A DNA stretch of 64,000 nucleotides from Sanguibacter inulinus (lineage in GTDB: Bacteria > Actinomycetota > Actinomycetes > Actinomycetales > Cellulomonadaceae): assembly GCF_013415325.1 (NCBI RefSeq), contig NZ_JACBYE010000003.1, positions 1 through 64,000 of the forward strand. The letters are read 5' to 3'. The translations under genes and the position numbers were made by a program. Of this stretch, positions 10,599-18,592 are shown piece after piece (position 1 is the first letter of the stretch; each line of letters begins with the position of its first letter). The notes beneath the pieces were generated by a model. That model saw nothing but the letters and a program-made list of their open reading frames with translations. It had not been told where the DNA came from and ran no database searches.

Positions 10599-11480
10599 GT
10601 GCCGAACCCGTCCGACCCCCCTGTGCGACCCTCGATGGTCTCGGTCGCGCTGCGACCGCGGATGATCGGGCTGCTCCTCCTCTTCCTGCTCGTTGCAGCG
10701 GTCTGCGCACGCCTCGGCGTGTGGCAGCTGGACCGGGCGCACGAGCGCGGCGACCTCGCCGACAGGCAGGCCGCGGCCGAGGCGCAGAACCAGGGGCCCG
10801 AAGGGCTCGGGGCGCTCCTCGAGCCGCAGTCGACCTTCCCCGGCGACCTCGTGGGTCGCCAGGCGTGGGTCGAGGGTGAGTACGTGCCCGGCACGCAGAT
10901 GCTCGTCGAGGGTCGCGCGCACGACGGCGAGCCCGGGTTCTTGGTGCTCACGGCGATGCGGGTCTCCGAGGACGGGACCGGTGGCGCCTCGTGGGCGGAC
11001 CTCTCCGGTGCTCCGGTCCTGCCCGTGGTGCGGGGCTGGGTCCCGGCGACCACCGACGGCAGCGACCCCGACGTCGACGCGTCGGACCTCGCCGAGCCTG
11101 CCGGCACGGTCCGGCTCGTGGGGTACCTGCAGGCCTCCGAGGCCCTCGGGCAGGGGTCCTCGGTGCTCGGCCGGACCGACTCGATCAGCTCGGCCTCGCT
11201 CGCCAACGTCTGGGGCGGACCGATCTACTCCGGGTACCTCGTGGTGTCGTCCTCGCAGCCGTCCCAGGCCGATGCGATCGTCCTGCTGGACAGGCCCAGC
11301 ATCGAGGGCGGCGACGGGCTGAACCTGCAGAACCTCTTCTACGCCCTGCAGTGGTGGATCTTCGGCGGGTTCGCGGTGCTGCTCTGGTTGCGGCTGGTCC
11401 GGGACGAGACCCGTGGTGAGGAGAAGAGCGCAGACGAAGACCCCTTCGGCGCGCTCGCCCGCGCCGAGGCAGAAGCCTGA
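10599..11480 (+). CDS. SURF1 family protein
   Basis: Membrane protein of 293 residues in the SURF1/Shy1 family, which helps assemble the aa3-type cytochrome c oxidase. It has one N-terminal transmembrane helix (about 21-40) ending in LGVWQLDRAHERG, a large periplasm-facing domain (GRQAWVEGEYVPGTQMLVEGR, PVVRGWVP, GGPIYSGYLV) and a second helix near 247-268 (LQWWIFGGFAVLLWLRLVRD). Both helices and the W-Q-L-D-R motif are typical. The GTG start lies 6 nt after a TAGCCT -10 box (10587-10592), so the transcript is probably leaderless. The gene converges on yceI with a hairpin between them. Confidence 0.92.
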   Translation: MPNPSDPPVRPSMVSVALRPRMIGLLLLFLLVAAVCARLGVWQLDRAHERGDLADRQAAAEAQNQGPEGLGALLEPQSTFPGDLVGRQAWVEGEYVPGTQMLVEGRAHDGEPGFLVLTAMRVSEDGTGGASWADLSGAPVLPVVRGWVPATTDGSDPDVDASDLAEPAGTVRLVGYLQASEALGQGSSVLGRTDSISSASLANVWGGPIYSGYLVVSSSQPSQADAIVLLDRPSIEGGDGLNLQNLFYALQWWIFGGFAVLLWLRLVRDETRGEEKSADEDPFGALARAEAEA

Positions 11481-11564
11481 CCTAGCCAGCAGCCTGATGT
11501 CGGTGGACGCCTGACGCGGACGAAAGCCTGCCCTGCCGCAGTCAGAGAAGGTGTCCCTCCGCGC

Positions 11565-11608
11565 ACGACGGCCCGGATCGGCGCAGTGCGCCAGAGCCGG
11601 GCCGTCGT
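11565..11608. terminator. Hairpin between SURF1 and YceI genes
   Basis: 12-bp perfect stem ACGACGGCCCGG (11565-11576) and its complement (11597-11608). The 20-nt loop can itself fold (GGCGC/GCGCC). It lies between convergent genes and probably ends both transcripts. Confidence 0.7.
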
Positions 11609-11649
11609 CTGTCGGGTTGCTACCTCGTGAGCCGCTGCTCTGTGACCTG

Positions 11650-12333
11650 CTACTTCGTGAGCTGCAGCAGCATCTCGACGGTCCCGCTGTCCTCGACCTT
11701 GACGAACCCGAGGTCGGGGGCGTCGACGCCGAAGTCGGAGAAGGTGACCGGGATGGTGCCCGAGACCTCGACGCCGTCGGCGGTGGTCTGCGCCTCGAGG
11801 GCGACCGTGACGCTCTTGGTGACGCCGGCGATCGTGAGGTCACCGACGGCCTGGACCGACGCGACGCCCGAGCTCACTGCCGAGATGTCGACGGGCTCGG
11901 TCAGCGTGAAGGTCGAGGTGGGGTTCTCGGCGGTCTTGAGGATGTCCAGGAACTGGCTGTCGCGGTTGCTGTTGTCGGTCGCGACAGTCGTCATCGAGAC
12001 GGTGATGTCGGCGGCGCTGAGCTCGGTGCCGTCGATGGTGAGGGTGCCGTCTACGTCCTCGGTGCGACCGACGACTGTGACGTCCTGACCGTTGAGGACC
12101 TCGTCCACGCGGTAGCCGGCCTGCGAGCCGTCCGCGATGGTCCAGTCTCCCGCGAGGTCGGCCGGGTCGGCGGTCTCACCGGTCCCGGTGCTGGCCGAGG
12201 CCGTCGGGGTCGAGAGGCCGAGCTCTTCGGGGGCCTTGTCGTTCTCGATCTTGGCGTAGAGCGCGGTGCCGCCGACGACTGCGGCGACGACCACGACCAG
12301 GGCGATGACCGCGATGATGAGCTTCTTCTTCAT
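11650..12333 (-). CDS. YceI-like domain protein, membrane-anchored
   Basis: 227-residue protein with an N-terminal membrane anchor (KKKLIIAVIALVVVVAAVVGGTALYAKI), a Thr/Ser-rich linker to about residue 58 and a C-terminal YceI-type lipocalin-like barrel (about 62-226), recognised by GDWTIADGSQAGYRVDE, SAADITVSMTTV, STFTLTEP and GDLTIAGVTKSVTV. YceI proteins bind isoprenoid or amphipathic lipids; here the domain should face outside the cytoplasmic membrane. It stands alone between the SURF1 gene (convergent) and an ABC exporter operon upstream. No clear -10 box was found near the start. Confidence 0.88.
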   Translation of the reverse strand: MKKKLIIAVIALVVVVAAVVGGTALYAKIENDKAPEELGLSTPTASASTGTGETADPADLAGDWTIADGSQAGYRVDEVLNGQDVTVVGRTEDVDGTLTIDGTELSAADITVSMTTVATDNSNRDSQFLDILKTAENPTSTFTLTEPVDISAVSSGVASVQAVGDLTIAGVTKSVTVALEAQTTADGVEVSGTIPVTFSDFGVDAPDLGFVKVEDSGTVEMLLQLTK

Positions 12334-12408
12334 GGGGGGAGTCCCGTCGTGAGGGGTGCGGCGGAAATGACTGACCCTTCAAGTAACCCAGACGACCCTG
12401 GGAAAGCC

Positions 12409-12446
12409 CTGAGGGCCGCCCCAGGATTCCCCGGGACGGCCCTCAG
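12409..12446 (-). terminator. Terminator of the ABC exporter operon
   Basis: 10-bp stem CTGAGGGCCG (12409-12418) and its complement (12437-12446), with CCCC/GGG able to extend it. It lies downstream of the minus-strand ABC gene at 12560 and upstream of the YceI gene. Confidence 0.65.
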
Positions 12447-12460
12447 ACCATGCTGATCGT

Positions 12461-12480
12461 GCTGCTGCTGCTGCTGCTGC
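12461..12480. repeat. GCT trinucleotide run
   Basis: About six perfect GCT repeats in the non-coding gap between the ABC operon and its terminator. A likely slippage hotspot; no function assigned. Confidence 0.7.
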
Positions 12481-12559
12481 TCGTGCTCGGGCTGCTGCCG
12501 CGAGTACCCGCGGCCAACCCTCCGCTCGGACCAGCGAGCAGTGCTCGTCGTCCTCGCCG

Positions 12560-14302
12560 CTACGCCTGCTGCCAGCTGTGCCAGAGCCGTGCGTACTCGC
12601 CGTCGGCCGCGACGAGCTCGTCGTGCGGCCCGATCTCGGTGATGAGCCCGCCGTCGACCACGGCGACCCTGTCGGCGTCGTGCGCGGTGTGCAGGCGGTG
12701 GGCGATCGCGACGACGGTCCGGCCCGTCAGCACGGCGTTGAGCGAGCGCTCGAGGTGCCGGGCTGCCCGTGGGTCGAGCAGGCTGGTCGCCTCGTCGAGG
12801 ATCAACGTGTGCGGGTCGAGCAGCACGAGCCGCGCGAGCGCGACCTGCTGCGCCTGCGCGGGGGTGAGCACGTGACCGCCCGAGCCGACCTCCGTCTCGA
12901 GCCCGAGGTCGAGAGCCTCGACCCACGACTTCGCGTCGACGGCGGCGAGCGCCTCGAGGAGCTTCGCGTCGTCCGCGCCGGCGTCGGCCAGCCGCAGGTT
13001 CTCGGCGAGGGTCCCGACGAACACGTGGTGCTCCTGGGTGACGAGCGCGACGTGGCTGCGCAGGTCCTCGAGCGGCAGCTCCACGAGCGGCACCCCGCCC
13101 ACCCGGACCGATCCTCCGGTGGGAGGGTGGATGCCGGCGAGCATGCGGCCGAGCGTCGACTTGCCAGCACCCGACGGGCCGACGACGGCGAGCCGCTCGC
13201 CGACGGCGAGGTCGAGGTCGATGCCGTGCAGCACGTTGTGCCCTGGCCTGTACGCGTACTCGACACCTGTCGCGACGATGTGCTCGTCGGTCGGCACGCG
13301 CTCGCCCTGCTCACGGTCGCGCTCGACCAGCCCGACACCGATGATGCGGGCGAGCGAGGCCGCCGCGACCTGGATCTCGTCCAGCCAGAAGATGAGCTCC
13401 CACACGGGGCCGACCAGCTGGGTCGAGTAGAGGACGACCGTGGTGACGGCACCGAGGGTGACGTGACCCTGCTCGAGCAGGTACGCGCCCCACAGGAGCA
13501 CGGCGATCGGCCCGATGACGAAGGCGGCGTCCATGCCCGGGATGAGCACGGTGCGCAGGTTCAGGGTCTTCTTCTCGGCGGCGAAGGCCTCCTGGAGGTC
13601 CTTGCGGACCTTGTCGCGGCGCCGCTGGCCGAGGCCGAGCGCGTCCACGGTCCGGGTGCCCTCGACCGACTCCGTGATGGTGCCGTTGAGGGTCGCGTAC
13701 GCGGCCGACTCCCGCTGGTAGGCGGGGGTCGCGCGGGCGAGGTACCAGCGACCGATGAAGAAGATGATCGGGAAGCCGACGAGCATCGCGATCGCCACGA
13801 GCGGCGCCGTGACGAAGGCCGCGACGATCGTCAGGAGGATCGTCACGCTCGCCACGAGGATCCGCGGCACGCCGAAGCGCACGGAGTGCTGGATGCGGTC
13901 GACGTCGTTGGTCGTGCGACCGACGAGGTCACCGGTCCCAGACCGCTCGACGGTCGAGAGCGGGAGCTCGGTGACCGTCGCGAGGAAGTCTTCGCGGAGG
14001 TCGGCGAACACCGTCTCGCCGAAGATCATCGCGTTGCGCTGGGCGAAGCGGATGACGACGCTCTGCGCGACGACGGCGACCACGAGGAACAGGACGGTGT
14101 TGTTGACGAAGGACTGCGTCGCGCCGTTCGTGACCTCGTCGACCAGCCGTCCGAGGAGCAGCGGACCGACGAGGCCGACGAGGGCCGCGACGGTGTGCAG
14201 GCTGACGACCCCGGCGAGGGGGCCCTTGTTCTGGCGCAGCAGCATCGCGGTGTGCCGCCGGACTGTCGTGCCGTCGGCGATCGGGAGCGTCGTGCTGGTC
14301 AT
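12560..14302 (-). CDS. ABC exporter half-transporter with intact ATP site
   Basis: 580-residue transmembrane-plus-ATPase protein: six helices in about 25-310, nucleotide-binding domain in about 335-575. Its Walker A (GPSGAGKST, Lys381), Q-loop (ALVTQEHHVF), Walker B with catalytic Glu (LILDEATSLLD) and switch His (AIAHRLHTA) are intact, but the signature motif is lost (VLTPAQAQQ in place of LSGGQ). The partner encoded just upstream shows the opposite pattern, so together they form one working and one dead ATP site, as in known heterodimeric exporters. The ATG at 14302 overlaps the partner's stop (ATGA). Substrate unknown; lipids, peptides or drugs are all possible. Confidence 0.93.
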   Translation of the reverse strand: MTSTTLPIADGTTVRRHTAMLLRQNKGPLAGVVSLHTVAALVGLVGPLLLGRLVDEVTNGATQSFVNNTVLFLVVAVVAQSVVIRFAQRNAMIFGETVFADLREDFLATVTELPLSTVERSGTGDLVGRTTNDVDRIQHSVRFGVPRILVASVTILLTIVAAFVTAPLVAIAMLVGFPIIFFIGRWYLARATPAYQRESAAYATLNGTITESVEGTRTVDALGLGQRRRDKVRKDLQEAFAAEKKTLNLRTVLIPGMDAAFVIGPIAVLLWGAYLLEQGHVTLGAVTTVVLYSTQLVGPVWELIFWLDEIQVAAASLARIIGVGLVERDREQGERVPTDEHIVATGVEYAYRPGHNVLHGIDLDLAVGERLAVVGPSGAGKSTLGRMLAGIHPPTGGSVRVGGVPLVELPLEDLRSHVALVTQEHHVFVGTLAENLRLADAGADDAKLLEALAAVDAKSWVEALDLGLETEVGSGGHVLTPAQAQQVALARLVLLDPHTLILDEATSLLDPRAARHLERSLNAVLTGRTVVAIAHRLHTAHDADRVAVVDGGLITEIGPHDELVAADGEYARLWHSWQQA

Positions 14303-16143
14303 CGGGTCACCTCCTGGGTGGAGTCGTCGGTGGTCGTGCTGGTGGATGTGCTGTCGATCCGTGAGGCGTCGCCGGCTGCGGGTTTCTCGGACGCGGGCTC
14401 TTCGGCCAGCGACCGTCCGACGACCGACCTGTAGTGGTCGTACTCGGGGCCGACGCCGTCGAGCAGCTCACGGTGCGAGCCGCGGACGATCACCTCGTCC
14501 TCGTGCAGGACGAGGATCTCGTCGACGTGGTCGAGCACGAGCGGGCTGGCGGTGACCACGAGGGTCGAGCGGCCCGCCCGGGCGGCGACGAGCCGCTCGG
14601 CGATGCGCGCCTCGGTGTGCGCGTCGACGGCGCTCGTCGGCTCGACGAGCAGCAGGTACTCGGCCTCGGTGAGCAGGGCACGGGCCAGCGCGACACGCTG
14701 ACGCTGCCCGCCGGAGAGCGAGCGGCCCTTCTCGGGGAGCTCGCCCGTGAGGCCACCTGGTGTGGACTCGAGGACGTCGTGCGCGTCGGCGACCGTGAGC
14801 GCCGCGTAGATCTCGTCGTCGGTCGCGCGGTCCCGCACGTCGAGCTCGTCGCGCAGCACACCGGAGAACAGGTGGGACGTGGCCTCGGCGACGACCACGC
14901 GGTCGCGCAGGGCCGTCTTGTCGACGTCGCGCAGGGGCACGTCGCCGAGGAGCACCGGCGTGCCGGCCTCGAGGTCGTCGTTGAAGCGGCCCATGCGGGT
15001 CGCGACCTTCGCCGAGTCGTCGGGGTCGGCACTGACGAGCGCGACGATCCGTCCAGGCTCGAGAGTGACGCCTGTCGTGACGTCGTGCAGCGGCTCGGTC
15101 GTAGCGGGTGCCTCGTCAGTCGCTGTGCCGGCGCCCGCGGCCGCCTCGACCTTGAGCACCGTGATGATCTTGCGGACCGACACGAAGGCCCGGGTGGTGA
15201 TCTGCAGGGTCTGCGTGAGGTTCTGCATCGGCCACGTGAGGAAGGCCGCGTAGCCGTAGAAGGTCACGAGCTGCCCTGCGGTGATCTCGCCCTCGATGGC
15301 CTTCGTGGCGCTGAGCCACAGCACGAGCGCGACGAAGAGGCCGGGCAGCAGCACCTGGAGCGCATCGAGGTAGGACTGCGTCGTGGCGACGCGGACCGCG
15401 GCCTGGCGGACCCGCTGGGACTGGGCGCGGTACCTGTCGGTGAAGGCGCCCTCGCCGCCGATGCCGCGCAGGATGCGCAGACCCGAGACGGTGTCCGCGC
15501 CGAGGGTGGTGAGCCGGCCCGAGGCCTCGCGCTGGGCAGCCTGGCGGGCCTGGAGCGGCTTGACCAGCAGCCCGAGGATCGCGGCGACAGCAGGCAGCCC
15601 GACGACCACGACCAGCCCCAGCTGGAGCGAGGTCGTGAGCATGAGGACGGCGACGACCGCGTACGCGACGACCGACCCGACGAAGCGCGCGAGGTTGAAG
15701 TAGAACTCGCCCACCCGGCCGGAGTCTGTCGCGACGGTCGAGACGACCTCACCCGTCGGGATGTCCTCGGTGACGGCGTCGCCGCTGCGGCTGATCTTGT
15801 CGCCCACGAGCTGGGAGACGGCGAAGGCTGCGCGGAGCCAGTTCTGCACGTCGTAGCGGTGCCCGATGCCTCCGGCGACCACCTGGACGACACCGGCGCC
15901 GAGCATGATCGCGGCCCATCCGAGCAACGCCGTGCTCAGGCCCTGCTGCAATCCCTCGTCGAGGGCTCGCCCGAGGACGAAGGGTGTCACCGCCTGCGAC
16001 AGGAAGGTGAGGATCCCGAGGAAGACCGACATGGAGAGCACGTCGATCTGGCGGCGGGACTGCCATGCGAGGAAGGCGCCGGGTGAGGTGAGCGGAGGTC
16101 GGCCGAGGTCGGTGAGGGGAAGGGAACGCACGGTCATTAACAT
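14299..16143 (-). CDS. ABC exporter half-transporter with decayed ATP site
   Basis: 614-residue partner of the 12560 gene. Six transmembrane helices span about 35-320. In the ATPase domain the signature is perfect (LSGGQRQRVALARA), but Walker A is destroyed (ALVSADPDDSAKV for GxxGxGKST), the Q-loop Gln is replaced (VVVAEATSHLF), Walker B has Val for Asp (LLLVEPTSAVD) and the switch His is missing (VVTASPLVL). It can complete the partner's active site but not hydrolyse ATP itself. The C-terminal 45 residues are Ser/Thr/Asp-rich. Alternative starts are ATG 16137 and GTG 16131. It diverges from the DUF3817 gene; a TAGGGT box for that gene starts at 16144, next to this start codon. Confidence 0.92.
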   Translation of the reverse strand: MLMTVRSLPLTDLGRPPLTSPGAFLAWQSRRQIDVLSMSVFLGILTFLSQAVTPFVLGRALDEGLQQGLSTALLGWAAIMLGAGVVQVVAGGIGHRYDVQNWLRAAFAVSQLVGDKISRSGDAVTEDIPTGEVVSTVATDSGRVGEFYFNLARFVGSVVAYAVVAVLMLTTSLQLGLVVVVGLPAVAAILGLLVKPLQARQAAQREASGRLTTLGADTVSGLRILRGIGGEGAFTDRYRAQSQRVRQAAVRVATTQSYLDALQVLLPGLFVALVLWLSATKAIEGEITAGQLVTFYGYAAFLTWPMQNLTQTLQITTRAFVSVRKIITVLKVEAAAGAGTATDEAPATTEPLHDVTTGVTLEPGRIVALVSADPDDSAKVATRMGRFNDDLEAGTPVLLGDVPLRDVDKTALRDRVVVAEATSHLFSGVLRDELDVRDRATDDEIYAALTVADAHDVLESTPGGLTGELPEKGRSLSGGQRQRVALARALLTEAEYLLLVEPTSAVDAHTEARIAERLVAARAGRSTLVVTASPLVLDHVDEILVLHEDEVIVRGSHRELLDGVGPEYDHYRSVVGRSLAEEPASEKPAAGDASRIDSTSTSTTTDDSTQEVTR

Positions 16144-16191
16144 TAGGGTCTGGCACCGACAGCGGGCCAGAGAATAACCGGAAGGTTTCAG

Positions 16192-16602
16192 ATGACGTCC
16201 CCCTCAGACCCGACCGCTGCCTCGGCGGCCCCCACCGAGGCAGCCGTCGCGGCACGCGAGAAGATCATCCGCGCTGCTCAGGGCGCCCTCAAGCGGTACC
16301 GCGTGATGGCCTACGTGACCGGTGTGATGCTGCTCGTGCTGGTGGTCGAGATGGCCATGAAATACGTCTTCAAGGTCGACGACGACATCATGCGGTACGT
16401 GACCTGGATCCCGTACGCGCACGGCTGGATCTACGTCGTGTACCTGGTCACCGTGGTCGACCTCTGGTCGAAGATGCGCTGGACCGTAGGACGGCTCGTC
16501 GTCATGGTCCTGGGAGGCGTGGTCCCGGTGATGTCCTTCCTCGTCGAGAAGCGGGTGCACGCCGACGCCGAGGCGCGGGTCGCCCAGGCGCGGACGGTCT
16601 GA
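16192..16602 (+). CDS. DUF3817 membrane protein
   Basis: 136-residue protein with three to four hydrophobic helices (about 38-58, 66-90, 100-120). The pattern KRYRVMAYVTGVMLLVL ... YAHGWIYVVYLVTVVDLWSKMRW matches the actinobacterial DUF3817 family of unknown function. The ATG is preceded by GGAAGG with 6-nt spacing, and a TAGGGT -10 box at 16144-16149 would give a short leader. A secreted-protein gene follows after 28 bp, so the two may be cotranscribed. Confidence 0.88.
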   Translation: MTSPSDPTAASAAPTEAAVAAREKIIRAAQGALKRYRVMAYVTGVMLLVLVVEMAMKYVFKVDDDIMRYVTWIPYAHGWIYVVYLVTVVDLWSKMRWTVGRLVVMVLGGVVPVMSFLVEKRVHADAEARVAQARTV

Positions 16603-16630
16603 CGGACCCGGCGGGCGGGAACGGCTCCTC

Positions 16631-17242
16631 GTGAGGGCTGACCGGCGCACGGTCTCGTGGGCCCTGGGTCCGCGCGCCGTCGCACGGGCGCTGTGCGCAG
16701 CGGTCGTGGTCTGCGCCCTCCTCGGTGCAGGCCCTGCGGCAGCCGTCTCCCCGCCGGCCCAGCCCGCCACGAGACTCACGAGCCTCACCGGCCTCACGAG
16801 CCTTCCCGCGGCGGATGCCCAGACCGTCGACTACTCCTCGGGCCCCTACGCGGACAGGCTCTGCCCGACCACGCCCGCCTCGGGCGTCGCGTGCTCTCTC
16901 GGCCGCTCTCTCCTCGCGACGACCCAGGGCGCCGGCCACCGGGTCCGTGCTGTCGAGGCTGGTGCGACCTGCGAGCGGCAGGCCGGGCTGTGGGTCTGCT
17001 TCGACGTGCGGTCGTTCCTGGTCCAGCGTGGCGGCACGACCTACGGTGACACCTTCCTCAGCCCGGACGGGCAGCGAGACCTCGGGGCAGACCTCGTCGC
17101 CCATGAGTCGGAGCACGTGCGCCAGTGGCGCCTCTTCGGCCCCGACTTCTCGCTGATGTACCTGGCCGAGGGCGTCGACCCCTGCGGCAACTACTTCGAG
17201 CAGCAGGCGGGTCTCGTCGCGGGCGGTTACTCCTGCGGGTAG
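16631..17242 (+). CDS. Secreted HEXXH protein of unknown function
   Basis: 203-residue protein with an N-terminal signal peptide (Arg-rich start, hydrophobic core about 18-33, Ala-x-Ala near 35-38). The mature part has six or so cysteines and ends in a compact metal-site-like segment: AHESEHVRQWRLFGPDFSLMY (HEXXH) followed by NYFEQQAG, whose Glu could be a third ligand. This resembles the HExxH-xQ core of DUF4157-like zinc peptidase relatives, but the domain is short and catalysis is not certain. The GTG start is supported by the signal peptide position. The 3' end overlaps the convergent Clp_N-SRPBCC gene by 16 bp. Confidence 0.75.
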   Translation: MRADRRTVSWALGPRAVARALCAAVVVCALLGAGPAAAVSPPAQPATRLTSLTGLTSLPAADAQTVDYSSGPYADRLCPTTPASGVACSLGRSLLATTQGAGHRVRAVEAGATCERQAGLWVCFDVRSFLVQRGGTTYGDTFLSPDGQRDLGADLVAHESEHVRQWRLFGPDFSLMYLAEGVDPCGNYFEQQAGLVAGGYSCG

Positions 17243-18255
17243 CTCGCGCTGTCTCGGTCTGACGGGAGGTGCGGCTGACGGAAGGCGCGGCTGATCGCGC
17301 TGCCTGTCTGGAACACGGCGAGCCAGAGCAGCACCCGCTGGAGCGGCCGCAGCGGGGCGGCCACGACGGCCCGCCACCCTGTCGAGCGCACCCATGTCTG
17401 CACGACCGAGACCTGTGTCCCGCCGGCGGTCGGGGCGAGCGCGATCTCGACGACGACGGGTCGGCGCACAGCCGCGTCGGGGTAGACGAACCGCCACCGG
17501 ACCCGGGTCCGGGGCGAGGAGTCGACCAGCTCCACCTGGCACCGCAGGCGGTCGGGTCGGACGCGCACAGGCTTGCCCGAGGAGTCGGTGGTGCTCGTCC
17601 TGGCGGCCCAGGTGGTCTCCTCGCCGGACCCGGTCGTCTCGACGGAGGCGATGCTCGGGTACCACTCCGGGACCCGCCCGGGGGCTGACACGAGCGCCCA
17701 GACCTCGTCGACCGAGGCAGGGACGAAGGTCTCGGCCGATCCCGTCGCGACACCGGGTGCCCGAGGGCGTGCCTGTCGGGGTCGGGGTTCGGCCTCGACC
17801 CGGGCGAGCTCCGCGAGGACCTGCTGCGGTGTGGTCCCCAGGCGCTCGAGCAGGTCGGTGACCAGCCCGCTGGGCTCGGCGAGCAGCTCGCGCAGGACCG
17901 CGGCAGCGTCACCGGCTCGTCCCCGCCCGGCGGCGCGCCCGATGAGGTCGCTCGCCCGCCGGGTCCACTCGTAGCCGCCGGTCTCGTGGAACACGATGCG
18001 TCCAGCGTCGGGCAGCCCTGTGCTGATCCCGAGCGAGGCGAGCTGCTCGCTGTGGAGCGACTCGACGGCGGTGCGTGCGTCGGCGAGCGTGATGCCCGTC
18101 GAGCGCAGCGCGATGCCAGCAGGCTGGTCGCTGACCACGAGGGCCAGCAGCAGGTGCTCGAGGTCGGCCTCCCGCAGGCCGAGCCTGGAGGCCTCCTCCA
18201 TCGCGACGAGGGAGAGGGTCTGGCTCGTCGCAGCGGCGCGGCTGAGCTTGCTCAT
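17227..18255 (-). CDS. Clp_N / SRPBCC fusion protein
   Basis: 342-residue cytoplasmic protein joining two unrelated modules. Residues 1-150 look like the double-helical-repeat N-terminal domain of Clp ATPases (SLVAMEEASRLGLREADLEHLLLALV ... GRAAGRGRAGDAAAVLRELL), without any ATPase part. Residues 175-320 are a START/SRPBCC fold of the AHSA1/polyketide-cyclase type (AETFVPASVDEVWALVSAPGRVPEWYPSI, WRFVYPDAAV, TQVSVVQTW), a hydrophobic-ligand pocket. Its ATG overlaps the stop of the upstream HTH gene (ATGA). The pair is probably a ligand- or proteolysis-responsive regulatory unit, but no function is established. Confidence 0.8.
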   Translation of the reverse strand: MSKLSRAAATSQTLSLVAMEEASRLGLREADLEHLLLALVVSDQPAGIALRSTGITLADARTAVESLHSEQLASLGISTGLPDAGRIVFHETGGYEWTRRASDLIGRAAGRGRAGDAAAVLRELLAEPSGLVTDLLERLGTTPQQVLAELARVEAEPRPRQARPRAPGVATGSAETFVPASVDEVWALVSAPGRVPEWYPSIASVETTGSGEETTWAARTSTTDSSGKPVRVRPDRLRCQVELVDSSPRTRVRWRFVYPDAAVRRPVVVEIALAPTAGGTQVSVVQTWVRSTGWRAVVAAPLRPLQRVLLWLAVFQTGSAISRAFRQPHLPSDRDSASYPQE

Positions 18256-18497
18256 GCGTTCCTCCTGGGGACGGGGATCGTGGGGTCGATGCGCTTCGAG
18301 TACTTCTTGTGGACGGCCTGCCGGGAGACCCCGAGGGCGTCCGCGACGGCCTGCCAGCTCATCCCGGCGCGCAGGGCCGCCTCGACCTGGCGCAGCTCGA
18401 GCGAGTCGGCGAGGACGCGCAGCGACGCGACGGCTCGCAGACCTGCGCGGGGATCAGAGGTGTCAGCCGCTGTGGCGGCGACGTCGGGGGTCGGCAT
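18252..18497 (-). CDS. Small HTH protein coupled to the Clp_N-SRPBCC gene
   Basis: 81-residue DNA-binding protein. Residues 27-70 form a helix-turn-helix of the sigma-factor/resolvase-like type (LELRQVEAALRAGMSWQAVADALGVSRQAVHKKY). It overlaps the next gene by ATGA. Its promoter is the best in the window: TTGACA (18533-18528), 17-bp spacer, TTAGGT (18510-18505), and the ATG 7 nt further, so the mRNA should be leaderless. Two copies of a 15-bp operator-like sequence cover exactly the -35 and -10, so autorepression is likely. The arrangement resembles a toxin-antitoxin operon in shape, but the second gene has no toxin-like domain. Confidence 0.82.
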   Translation of the reverse strand: MPTPDVAATAADTSDPRAGLRAVASLRVLADSLELRQVEAALRAGMSWQAVADALGVSRQAVHKKYSKRIDPTIPVPRRNA

Positions 18498-18500
18498 GCC

Positions 18501-18543
18501 GTCAACCTAAGTTGCTAGTGGGCAGGTTGTCAACCAAGGTTGC
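18501..18543 (-). promoter_or_regulatory. Promoter with double operator for the HTH gene
   Basis: Two related 15-mers, GTCAACCTAAGTTGC (18501-18515) and GTCAACCAAGGTTGC (18529-18543), 28 bp apart. Each is a CAACC/GGTTG-type inverted repeat. The second overlaps the -35 (TTGACA on the minus strand) and the first overlaps the -10 (TTAGGT). The spacing is 17 bp, the sigma-70 optimum. Confidence 0.7.
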
Positions 18544-18592
18544 TTTCTATCCCGCGCTGCATACCTGCGGGTAGGGCTGCTACGGTCCAGGC

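Noticed and set aside
12461-12506. Leucine-rich small peptide gene from the GCT run
   Set aside because: No start or ribosome site of note, and the frame is a byproduct of the trinucleotide repeat between a gene and its terminator.
17227-18497. Toxin-antitoxin operon
   Set aside because: The small HTH gene coupled to a larger one has the shape of one, but the larger protein is a Clp_N plus SRPBCC fusion with no toxin fold or catalytic motif.
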